From: Purpureocillium takamizusanense | Taxonomy: Eukaryota; Ascomycota; Sordariomycetes; Hypocreales; Ophiocordycipitaceae | Reading direction: 5' to 3' | Length of the DNA stretch: 64,000 nucleotides | Assembly: GCF_022605165.1 (NCBI RefSeq) | Contig: NC_063079.1 | Span: 320,001 to 384,000 of the forward strand | Part shown: piece by piece, positions 53,050-64,000 of the stretch | Layout: each line of letters begins with the position of its first letter | Position numbering within the stretch: position 1 is the stretch's first letter | Notes under the pieces: generated by a model | Databases searched by the model: none | What the model saw: the letters and a program-made list of their open reading frames with translations, nothing else | Told to the model about the DNA's origin: nothing | Translations under genes and position numbers: made by a program

Positions 53050-56000
53050 ACATGTCAGTTGAGACAGCACCGGTTGGTCCGTCGGCCTTGAGAATCGCTG
53101 TCGAGTGCCAACGACACGGCATGGGCCGGCTGCAAGCCGGTGAGCTCATGGCTTGCGCAGCAGAAGCGCGGTACCGGCAGCCCGTTTGAAACACACGCGT
53201 GCGTGGGCGGGTTGGCGGCAGATATCCACCTCGCCAGTCCGCCTGTATCCGTGATCCGTGGGCGTCAACCGTGCCGTGCCATGCCTCGCCTGACCTGCGC
53301 CCGTGCGTCGCGCATCTGCAAATATAACCTCTCTCTACACACGTCGTCGTCTTCGTCTCGTCCTCTCTCCGTCTGTCCCCAACAAGGGACGGACGAGCCA
53401 AGCCGGGCGGGCCTGTTACATCCGTTTCGGATCATGACCCGCGGAGCCGAGGCGGCGGCGGCCTCCTCCATGTCCAACCCAACCGTGTTTCATGCCGCGC
53501 CGACCGACGGGCTCTGCAACCTGTCGGGCGCTTGCGGGCCGGGGTCCAGAAGCCAAGCTCTGAAGCCAAGCCCTCCTCCGGTCTTGGGTGATCCCAGCCA
53601 GCTCCATCCAGCACACCTTCAGGAGTCAGCACCCCGGCCGTATGTACGAAAACGACCCCCCACCCCACAACCAAAGCCACGTCTCGGAACCTGCTCGGCC
53701 AAGCGTGTGTTACTTGCTTGCCTCACACTCGTTTTTGCACGACGGACCCCGCAGCATGCATGAGTTGAAATCAACGGCTCCCATCGTGACCGTCCGTGAC
53801 GGGTCGGCGTCGGGAGCGCCTCCCAGTGGCTCGACCATCTCGATCCTTGGCCCATCATTCGCTGGCGTACGACCATTGCCGGAACAATCGTCATGTCTAA
53901 CCTGGCAGCCCTGATATGCAAATCAGCCAAGCAGAGTGTGAGCAGGATGCTGTGCTGCACTACGGATGTAGGATGTACGTGCATCAAAGGCCTCGAAGCA
54001 GCAATAAGAGAGAGCCGGCCACCACCTCGGGAGTGTCCTGGGCATCAGGCCCCTTCTAGTTGCTCTTTCGGCACGGTACTGCAAAGCCCTTTCTTTGACG
54101 AGCGCTGTTGTCGAAGCTCGATGCACGTCCGCGCTCTCGGCTCACGGCACAAACGACCTTTTCCGTCCCGGGTTGCGGATGGCGCCCAAGAGTCATTTCG
54201 TCAGCCTCCCGGTTGTGTCGGCAGGCCATGTTGGAGTCGGCTGAATCGTCAAGCAAGCGATCACGGCGCACGAGCTTCCAGGTGCCGGGATACCCAGGGG
54301 CTTGATCCTCCACAACAGCAAACCTCGTCGACGCCATGACGCCCGCCAACAGCCTGAATGCCGCCTGGTCCCAACTTGACTCGCTTGGGCGGCAGTTGCC
54401 CTCTCACCATCCTCTCTCCCTCACTCTCTCTGCGTCCAGAGCGGGGCGGCGCCGTTCAGAGGCAGCCCGACTCTTTTGCCATCGGCGGTGAGAGAACGCC
54501 CTCAGAAATCTGCATTCATCAGCGGCCACCACCACCACCACCACCCCCCCATCAACAACATATCCTTGCCCACCCCGGCGGCAACCCGGCTGTCTGGCCC
54601 TTGGGTCCGCTGCTAATAAAGCCAGCAGCCTCGCGTGCTGGATCCGACGGATGGCGCAGCCTAACAGCGATCGTCGGTCCGTGTTGCGCCGCGCCTCTAG
54701 CGCCAGAGGCTCCCGAGATTGGCTTTCCGGCTACCTGCGTACGTGCGTGCAAATTGCCCGCAGCAGACCAGGGGCCAGGAAGCCCCCCAGCGTGACCTCG
54801 TGCCATCTGGTCCGCCAGGGCCTGGGACAAGGCTTCTTCACCCATTGGCAATCATTGTGTCAGTGTCCGTTTGTCTTGTCTGAGCCGAATGAATGACTGC
54901 CTAAAAGCTCGGACCCTTCTTCGTCTCCAAGTTACTCCTTGGCCAACGCCCCGCTGCCAGGAGGGCTCTTTTATGCCGAATCGTATGGTACGGTCGGTAC
55001 GGTCGGTCCGGTCGAGGGGCAGCCGTGAGACAGTGTCTCGCTCCGGGTGCAACGCTGGCCATACCGGCCATGGACGCTGCACAGCAAGTACCGTAAGCGC
55101 ATGTACAGAGATGTCTTGACAATCATCATGCTCACCCGAGCCGTTGAGAGTCCAGTTCTATAGCCGTGCCAGTCCAGTCGACCCCGCCACAGCAATTTTG
55201 CCTGTGCTGCTGACACTCGAGTGAAGAAGTTGTACTCGCGATGCGACTGGGTACCGACATCCCCTCCCATTGCCAATCCATGGTTCGGCCCTGTCGATGT
55301 CGGGACACCCAATACAAGACATGATTACCTTGCAGGTCCCTCTCCTTTCCGGCCCCCTGGCAAGTTCCGGAGGCAGCCGACCAAGCGGGCTCGCTCCGGA
55401 ATTGATTGCGCTGCAGGTCCGATACAGCACCCAGGAGGGGAAATGACGAGTGATGATCTCTAGCCCTCCGCCCAACGACGATCCAGTGCGGCGGGCAAGC
55501 TTGACTGCTACCTCCTCTTCTTGCAAGCCAGTGGACCGAGGAGGAGGAGGGGGAGGGGGAGAGAGAAAGGGGGGGGGGGGGGTGCGTCAAGAGTGTCAAC
55601 CATCATCACCCACAGCCACTCTTCCTAATGTCTGCAAGCCTGCTTGAGAAGGGATAGGAGGCAACATCACATGTCCCCAGGCGGGCGCGCGGCAATACAG
55701 TATTAGCAGTACCTCCTCTGGAGGCACATAGATCTACACCATCCATAGTTTATCTGGAGTCTCTAGCAATAGACGCGCAATCCTCCTGTTGCGGAAACAA
55801 GCCGCTAGTCTGGGCGAGGTCCAAATAGACACGGAGCTGTGGTCCCGCGCGGCGAGCCATGTGGTCCGGGCGAGCTGGAGCCGGCGGGCCTGGTCTGGTC
55901 GCACCTCCAGGGCAAGCCGGGACGGTGTGGAAGCCCACAGACATTCTGGAAGCCACAGAGCTGGCACCACTTGTCGCTGCGGCCGTGGGTCGGGTTGCGC

Positions 56001-59000
56001 CCGCTCGCCCTGGGACGCCCCATCGACCCCGGCGCCGGTGTTTCGTGCTCCAAGCCAGGCGCCTTTGGACGGAGCACCTAGCATGGGTGCCAGGTGTCAG
56101 GAGAGTGCTGTGCCACCCGAATGTCGATGTCCAAGAGCCATGCGCTTACGCGTGCATGGGGGTCATTTGAGTAGTAGGTTGTCGTCAACATGCTGCAACC
56201 GCGCATCGCATGCCGAATGGGCACAAAAGAAAAGACAGCGGTCGTGTAAAATCGTTGCCTCGCCTGGCTGCGAGGAACGCACCGTCAACGAAAATCACCC
56301 ACGAAAAGCCAAGGTCAAGGTGACGATGAATCGCTTGGCTGCCTGGCTGGCCGTTGGGCGGGCGACGGGCCGATGGCAAGCAGGTCGAGCCGTGACAATA
56401 CTACTAACTAGTAACTTGAGATGGAACCCGGGACGATGTGACAGCCGGGCCGACCGAGCGGTCTTCCCCTGGCGGAGTTGGGCTGGAATGAGGCGCGACC
56501 GTCATGTCCAGGGAAGCCGAGTCCCCCACAGGCCAAGGCCTGGGACTCGGTGTTGGGGCATGTCGCCGCTGAGGCTTGATTCGCGGAAACCGACCCCCTC
56601 CGCAAACAAGTCGTTTGAGTGACGACGTCAAAGGCTGGTCGGTGGACTGGTGGCTTGGTTGCCCGCCATCCCGCTTGGTTGACCTTCCTCTTAGGAAGCC
56701 CCAACCGTGCTCGATCGTCGCCGGACCAGGCGCTGCCATGTCGGCTGGTTGGTCGGTGACAGCCACGCAACCAAGGGGGAGGTTGCTTGATGCGAGGACC
56801 AGGGCTACCAACACGACGAGCAAAAACGGATGTGCTTCGTGTTTGAGGGTTAAGGTCGTCCAAGTCCTTGGAATAGGTCAGCCAGTTATGTAGTATATGC
56901 AGGGTATCAGCCATCAACATTATCCCGAACTGCCCGGCAGGAGGAGCATGACGACAACCGCGAAGCAGCATATCTATCAGAGGGCCGAAGATGCTGGTTG
57001 TACCTGGTACAGCAAAACATGACACAGTCGCTATCCATATGGATACTTGCTCCCAGTACATGTAGGCTGAGGGAATAAACCAAGGTCGACGCGAGAGCGC
57101 TTTGGCCAGAATGCCGCCTCAGCATGTCTACATGGTCATCTCCAGGTGGGTACCAAGCAAGCAAGTAAAGTTATTTGGTAGGTCCAGCTGAGATCCTTGG
57201 TGGTGGGAGCAGTGAGCGCGTGCTGCCCCTTGGGTGCGGCAGGATGGCCGCCAGCCACTTTAGCCTATTCGCGGGCGCCTTGAGGGGCGCAGACACCGGC
57301 GCGGCCGCTGAAGAGGCGCACATCACCAGTGGTCCGGGCTGGCTGTCGAGGTGCCCAGGTGTGGGCGGCAGAGACGTTCCGAGAGATCCTGGTTCACTGG
57401 TGGTAAGTGGCAACCTCATATCACCTCTCTCTCCCGCCCCTTTGCTGGCCCGCTAGCCTCGGCTGCTTTACCGACTGCGGCGGTCGTCGCGGCGGGTGGG
57501 TGCGGGTTCACGACTTGCGAGGTCGATGTGATAATGGCCGCCATGTGCTCCGTGCTCCTGGCCCGTAGTCGATGGCTCCGCTGTCTTGTGAGGACCGAAT
57601 GACCCGGGGCTTTTTCGCGACAATACTTGGGCTGGCCGCCCAGGCACCCGGGCAGAGCCAACACCGACCCTGTGGCATTGGGGAGTTTCGCGGATTGTGA
57701 GAACAAGCACTACTAGGTATTCAGTACTGATTGCTGCAGCGTGAAAGAGAGAAACAGACGTGTGCAGCCAGCCATGTCTCGCTGGCGTCGGCTTCGGTCG
57801 CCGTATGGGAGCGTGCTCAGGGATTATTCGGGCAAGTAGGAAGAGCAGAAGCAGGCATGGTGCTGCTGATCAAGCCATGGGGACAGCACGCCGATGAGAT
57901 GAATCATTGTGGCGCATAGGCAGGGTCGGAAGTCTACGAATGCCGTGCGTCTACAGCCCACACGACTGACTGTTGAAAGAGTAGGTACCTACCTTGCATA
58001 CGGTGCATGTGCGTTTGCGTGGCGCGCGCCCCAGCATATATGGCGGGCTCTGCTCTCGTCAGCACAAGGGGGCTTGGGAGTGAGGCCATTGACGCCGGAT
58101 GGGACATGTGCGCGGGAGTGGCCTTCTGGCGCCTCCGGGCCCGCCCTCTCGCTGTCTTGAGTTAGTACTAAGGAGCTGGAGCCACGGAGGGCAGCCTCCC
58201 ACCCTCCTTGCTGTATTAGTCGGGTGGGAGGCTTGATTCATCAGGCTCGTGCCTGCCTAGTGGGGGGAGAGGCACAAGACGGATGGAGATCTGCGGTGCC
58301 GCAACGAAGCAGTCGGGCGTCCGTCATGAGCAATGGGGGAGGAGCGGGCAGCACCGGCCGCAGGGGAGGCAGGAGCTGTGGCTTTCCGAGGCAAGAAACA
58401 TCCTGGACAAGGCGTGGCTGCAGGGAAAGAGGTAGCAGAGGCCGGCCAACATCCACGAGGCCACTCACTTTCTTTGCTCACCTATCTGCTGTAGACCTCG
58501 TTGTACATTATGGAAGGTATGCTTGTGTATCCGGGATTGAGGTTTTGGTGCTACCCAAGGCTCAACAGGTGGCAGCTCCCCTATCAATGGGTACTACCCA
58601 GGTACCGGTAGGTAGGTAGGTCCCTAGGTGCTTGTGCAAGATGGGAGCTCCTGTGGTGGCACTTGCTCTGGCTGGATCCTAGAGCCATGGAAGCCAGCCA
58701 TGGAAGGTACGAAGGTACCTACCTACCTCAGTCCCTGCAGCCGCCGTCGCAGGCAGCAAGCAGGCTTTATTACCAGGCATATGGTAGTACTCAGCAGGTA
58801 CGACTCAATCCTGTGCCTTCCGCGGGAGCCTAGTAACTTCAGTGCCTGAGGTTAGTACTCACTACGATTCCGTACTTGCATTGGAGGTTACTGGCCCAAG
58901 GTACTACCTTAACTAACTGAAGCAAGTACTCCTTCTTTCCAAGTTCTGGGCCGAATTGATTGAGCTAAAGCGCCTCCCGCCGTGCTCCGTGAGTGCTCGC

Positions 59001-59160
59001 ACCTTGGGGCAGTCCTCGTACCTCTAGCCCCTACCTAAGACATGAGACGTACGGCATGGTACAGTGCCATACAAGCCAGGGTACGATGGAGGTAGGTCGT
59101 CCGGAGTCGTGGTGCACACGTTGCACCGGCATGGTTGCGCCTCGCCGCCGAGACTCGACT

Positions 59161-59213
59161 GCGTGCGTGCGTGCGTGACAGACAGACAGACAGACAGACA
59201 GAGAGACAGACAG
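59161..59213 (+). repeat. (GTGC)n followed by (GACA)n tetranucleotide repeats
   Basis: About four GTGC units run directly into about ten GACA/GAGA units. Confidence 0.9.
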
Positions 59214-62200
59214 CCTGCAACAACCTCCACCACGGCGGTTGGCAACCCTCACGGTTAGCTCCGTCCGTCCGCGCTCATGTCGCCCGCACGCGCACCCACC
59301 CTATACTGTGCTGCACTGCGCTGCACTGTATCTCGACTGCACGTCTTCATGCATGGCTGGCTCGGTGGTCGTGCCTCGTCCATACCCGGTTGGGGAATGT
59401 GCTGCCTGCCGACACACCGCGCAGCGTGCCCGCCCGACCTGGCCGTTTGTTGCCTGTTCCATCATTGATGGGGGGGTCACCGTCCGCCTGCGACTCCGTC
59501 TCCGTCTCCACGATCGTGGGGTCCAACAGCCGCCCATATTCAGGGATGCGTGTCAGGGGATGCTACACAGATAGGACCTGCGCACTAAGTTGGGATGGGG
59601 TACGGAAAAGTACCTTCAACAGTAAGTATGGGACGATACACTTCTCCATCCAAGGTGCATACGCCACTGACACAGCGGACGAGCGAGTCGACACGACCGG
59701 GCCAGACGCCGCACGCGCGCACACACACGCACGCAACGGCTATCCTTGGTCACCCGGCCCACGAGCGCAGAAATGAACAGCACAGCACGACGCATCCCCA
59801 TCTACGCCTTACAGGTACAGCGCGTCTCGTACTCGCCGGAAGCCATGCTACCCCACGAGCACGCACATAATGTCGCATCCGCATCTCTCTCTCATGCCAC
59901 ACGCGGCGGCTGCTCTCGGTGCTCGACTAAGATGGGTCGTACGTTCCTCTTCCAACGACACGACACGAGACGACACGGGGAGAGATGGAACAACGCAATG
60001 TAAGGCAGCCTAAGTCAACGGCCCGTCCGTTCCCAGCCGTTGCAACCCTGTCATCTGTCGGTCCAGTCCAGGGTCTCGCTGAGCCAAGCAACGTCGTCCC
60101 GTCGCCCGGCGCTATTCTCAGCCGAGGTCTTTGGCAATCCGGCGACAACGCATCTCAGATCAGCATCGTCCACTCCCATTGCGGTCCTTTGCTGAGGGTC
60201 GTGAGTGGATGGCGGCCGGGCTAAACCGTCGCTCCACGAGACAAGCATCAAGTCCACGGCTCACCAGCAGGACAAGCGCCACTTCCCTGGGCCGCCCGGG
60301 CCCATGCAAGCACAAGTGGATGACAACTAACTTAGTCGTTACTCTCGGCGGCCGCCCTGTGCCCGACGCCGCCTGCGAAGCTGCCAGCCCTGCACCAAAG
60401 GCCGTGGATGGGGGGACATGGCGTAAAGGCGCGCGCACCGGCCTGCGACTTGTACATGCATGTACGACATGCACGCCCAGGAGTCGCGTCGTGGGTTTTG
60501 GTTCTCTGCCAGACTGGCCCTCGCCCCGCGTCGTGTGGCGCTGCGAGGGAAGCAAGCACCATCGAGATCACTTTCCCTTCAGACAAGGGCCTTGTTCCGG
60601 CGGTTCACTCGGCTGCAAACCGAATTCCCCACCCTCGATGACCCTGAGGGGACTCGTCACCTCCTCCTTGTTCTGTCACGGATACTGCCGTGCCATTGGC
60701 GCGCACGCGGAGGGGTGGCATCCTGGTCCACACACTTGGCCGCCCACAGGCTAACTCGAAGCCTTGGCATGTTCAAGTCAGGTAAATTGGTAGGTACAGT
60801 GAGCTCTCGCTCGCCGTCCATTCTGATTCTGGCATTGCCATCTCGCACGGCGGCACCATCCGCCCTCGGAGACGCCTGGTGGGATCCCGGAGGACGCTCT
60901 GAAAAGGGCCAAGTGTAGCTAGTATGCTCATCGACGAGTGCCATTCTTCCGAGCGAGTGGCCATCTCCCCAACCAAGGCTGGCGTCGTTTCGAAGAAGCA
61001 AGCAGCGGCGTTCTAGTCAAGCCAGTGTAGGACGCTTCGCACGAGGAAGACGCAGTATTCGTACATCCTGGGCCTAAACCGTGGATCTACAGCGGTCCTG
61101 AGTCTCGAGCGTCGACGAGTCGGATGGACTATCGAGTCGGCAGGGGAGGTGGTAATAGGCTTCGCACGAGTAACATGCGCCCGAGGCCTCACTATTGCGG
61201 TATCCCGCGTCCTTGGCGGCTGTGCTGCGCTCCTCGGACCAGTTTGAGGCTCAACTCGGCCCGCCAATGTTGCCCCGAGACCCAGGCAACGCTGTCACCT
61301 CTCGGCGCGTGCGTCCTTTTCACGGCTGGCGCGCGGAGCGTGGGTGGGCCTGGGGCGCTTCAACGACCCATTCACTAGTCGACGGCGCTGCAATCATGCC
61401 TGCACATGGAGTCCAAGGTCTCGTCAACTCGGGTCGCGTCGGGCAGACGCAGATGCTGATTCATCCATGGCACGTACGACGAAGTAGTATCGTCCTTGGA
61501 ACTGCCGGTAGCCATGCCCGTTGAACATGTGCTAGGTGCATCTGGACGATCCCCAAACCTTATGGTGCTGGTGCGTGGGGGAGAAGGCAAGGTCATCCAT
61601 GCCAAAGACACGGTCTGCACACACTCGGCAGAGCAAATCAGGGATGTATAGATATCGCCACGGACGGACGGGTCGAGCAGCAAGGACTGCTTCTTGGCGC
61701 GGCGCGCACCACTAACAGGGCCTTGCTGCCACGCACGAGGCCGCTGGACCGCTCCTCGACTCGAAAGGGCAGTTGCTGCACCCTGCTTTCTGGGTGCACA
61801 TCATATCCAGAAATAGGAGACCTGGACCCAGCGGGAGCCACATGCCGAGGAAAGCTTGGCATGATCGGTCGAGGGGATAGTTTGTGCTCCCCGCTGACTG
61901 GCGCTGCATGGCCTGCTTGCGGTAGTACACGAGAGACTGGGCGACCTTTCCGGGAGCCGGATGCCGACGGACTGCGGTCGATATCTGGATTCTGCACATG
62001 AACCGCCGACGACGGTTCTGTTGCCGGTGCTCAACTCCGACACGTCCATCCACCCAGCCGGGGCGCTCCCACTAACCTCAACTAGAGCGCCGGCATGGCA
62101 CGCGCCGCCCGACTTGGTGAGGGCTTGTGAGTGAGTGAGCCCCAAGGGGATGATGCCGCTGGCCGCCAGGCATAGCATACGTGTACATATGCTGCTACCT

Positions 62201-62832
62201 TGGGGACGAGTAGGCCACCACTTTGTCGCGGGCTGTGTGTCGCTCATCATCTTTTCTTTCACTAGCAGCAGGTGGAGCAAGCATGGTGGAAGAAGGGGCA
62301 GCGGGTTCGTTCGTCGTAGGGGCTGGCTGGCTTGCCCCCAGTTGGATGGCATGGATGGGTCAGGTAAGACTCGTCCGTCCTTCGGCTGCCTCTGTTGCGC
62401 CGTTGACACAGGCGCAGGCGCCGGCTCCGGCACTGTCCGCGATACAAGGGACGGCGGCCCAACAGCGCCACTCACCCGGAGCAAGGAAAGCCAACCGCGT
62501 CGCCCGCTAGAGAGCGTACTGGCAAGCTCGAGATACTCGAGAGCGGCTCACCACGGGCGGCGGCTGCGGTGGCGGCAGTCGGAGGCACCAGCAGGCCAAA
62601 TCGATCGTGCCTCGACCATCCATCCACCACCATGACAACAGCGCCCCACGACGGGTCCAAGGACGAGAGAGGGCGGCACACCCAAAACACGCCCCCCCCC
62701 CCCCCCGATTGAGTCGTGGCAGGGATACAGTACTGGACCGGGTCAAGGAGGTAGGTAATAAGGTAGGTGGTTGTAGGCACTGGATGTACAGTACCCACGA
62801 TGCAGCACCAGCAGCACCAGCAGCAGAGCGCA

Positions 62833-62836
62833 CCAC

Positions 62837-62867
<31 letters not shown>
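62833..62867 (+). repeat. (AC)n dinucleotide microsatellite
   Basis: About 17 AC units with one G interruption. Confidence 0.9.
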
Positions 62868-63161
62868 GAGCATGGCTTCGGCAGCCTGCCCTGCCTGCCC
62901 TACCTGCTGGCTGGCTGGCGGGCGGATGGCAAAAGCGATCCCATGAATGAATGACATGCCCCCGAAGATCCCAGCCGTCGACGAAACACGTTAGTGGCTT
63001 TGGCTGATCTCAACCGCCCCAGTCCAGTCCACCCCCAAAATTGTCCCAGGGTTCCGTCGACGTTTCCCACCCCATCATAGCCCCATGTCCATAGCACTAT
63101 CCAAACAATATTCCCCGAATTTGCTTTAATGCGCGGAGAGCCCCAGCTGATCACGGCCGAG

Positions 63162-63199
<38 letters not shown>
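63162..63199 (+). repeat. (CTG)n trinucleotide repeat, nearly pure
   Basis: About twelve uninterrupted CTG units, the purest triplet tract in the window, with no gene around it. Confidence 0.92.
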
Positions 63200-64000
63200 A
63201 CATTTTTACTGTCGCGACCCGAGACCAGGACAAAAACATACCATTCTTTATGCTTGGAGCACGTCCAGGGGGGACAGCTGCTTCTGCACAAAGTCGAATC
63301 CAGTCTCTATCGTTCCTCGTGGAGCTGCTCGCGCTCGCTCCTTGCGTCTACAGTATAACCGACTGACCCGAAAGGCTGTCAGTGACCGGCCGCGCGTTTG
63401 CCCTGCTGTCTCAACGAGGCACCGCACCGCAGCGCACCGCGACACCTCCAGATCAGCAGCGTTCCGGCAGGCTGCCTCCCATTTCATGCCGACGGTGCTA
63501 CTGCCCGCCGTGCCGCTGCATCCTACGGAGACCGGGTCGTTTGGGCTGCGAGGAGACGAGTCGAGTCTTTGGGGGCGCCGCATCGCATCGCATCGTCTCG
63601 TCTCGTCGCCTCTCCAGTGGCGGCCGACGCGCTCACGCCAACGAGCCACCAACGTTCTCTGGAGTATCGCCACCTGGGGCCCTGCGACGTATCCTAGTCT
63701 GACTACAGCAATTGCATCTCTGGCAACTCAGCAGGGTCGAGTAGCACGGGGCCTGCGGCACGACCAGATACGACGCCCATCGACGTGATCCGATTTTGAC
63801 TGGCCCCTACCCGACTTCAAGGGCCACCAGGTCGAGCTTTTGGATTGGTTTTCGACACGAGTCTGGCTGGAGAAGCGAGATCCGTTACACGCCGCGGTGT
63901 TTGAGCATCCGCCTTGTGTGAATTCCAACCCTCACAGCTCTCAGTCCCCGGTTTCCTTTCCTGCTGCTCGGTCACCGCCATCGCCAAAGCCGGCCCACGG

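Larger units (their letters stand above)
52353..64000. other. Gene-poor right end of the window
   Basis: About 11.6 kb in which no gene can be supported. Adjacent sequence would be the AAH1 promoter. Simple repeats: CTG at about 53014-53049, CAC at 54526-54546, a purine/G-run at 55540-55582, GTGC/GACA at 59161-59213, poly-C near 62692-62706, AC at 62833-62867 and CTG at 63162-63199. GGTACC/GTAGGTAGG-type sequence is dense at about 58590-58920. The longest frames (55789-56622 plus, 61801-62484 minus) lack domains, are Arg/Ser/Pro-rich, and do not join through plausible introns. Confidence 0.5.

Noticed and set aside
55789..56622. Plus-strand 277-residue open frame
   Set aside because: Arg/Ser/Pro-rich without any motif; several alternative frames are equally open across the interval.
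59135..59776. Plus-strand 213-residue open frame
   Set aside because: It starts inside the GTGC/GACA repeat and has no domain.

Overview
The window is nuclear DNA of a filamentous ascomycete. The genes are GC-rich and split by short introns (50-122 bp, with GT-AG ends plus one GC-AG), and branch-point-like CTAAC or CTGAC motifs can be seen before several acceptors. The protein set (FlbC-like conidiation factor, peroxin-22-like protein, fungal Spt20, Atg27) is typical of Pezizomycotina. Overall style suggests Hypocreales, but the genus cannot be fixed from sequence reading alone.

Layout. Positions 1-1896 hold a C2H2 conidiation regulator (flbC-like, minus strand). It is followed by about 15 kb (1897-17352) with no convincing protein gene. 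That stretch is full of microsatellites and GTAC/TACGTA-type motifs, and its only clear gene is an intron-containing tRNA-Thr(CGT) at 8733-8815. Positions 17353-32010 are a gene-dense housekeeping block: eIF2B gamma (minus), divergent from a PEX22-like gene (plus), then SPT20, ATG27, ARG8 and a cysteine-containing protein of unknown function, all on the plus strand. Positions 32266-38557 hold glutamate decarboxylase and a membrane-anchored HSL-type alpha/beta hydrolase, both minus. Positions 38558-43888 form a gene-poor island with one large single-exon gene whose sequence shows hallmarks of a very divergent class I terpene synthase. Positions 43889-52352 hold a RING/TRAF-type E3 ligase, the U-box E4 ligase UFD2 (both plus) and adenine deaminase AAH1 (minus). 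From 52353 to the end (about 11.6 kb) no gene could be supported.

How the genes relate. Most are unrelated housekeeping loci, as usual in fungi: translation initiation (eIF2B gamma), transcription co-activation (Spt20/SAGA), peroxisome biogenesis (Pex22-like), autophagy (Atg27), arginine synthesis (Arg8), GABA formation (Gad), purine salvage (Aah1) and ubiquitin-mediated turnover (RING/TRAF E3 next to Ufd2). The most unusual item is the terpene-synthase-like gene at 40313-42460. It sits alone between repeat-rich DNA, has less GC-biased third positions than its neighbours, and has an uncertain 3' end. Exon-intron structures below were read by eye from reading frames, splice consensus and family conservation; summed exon lengths give whole codons in every case.
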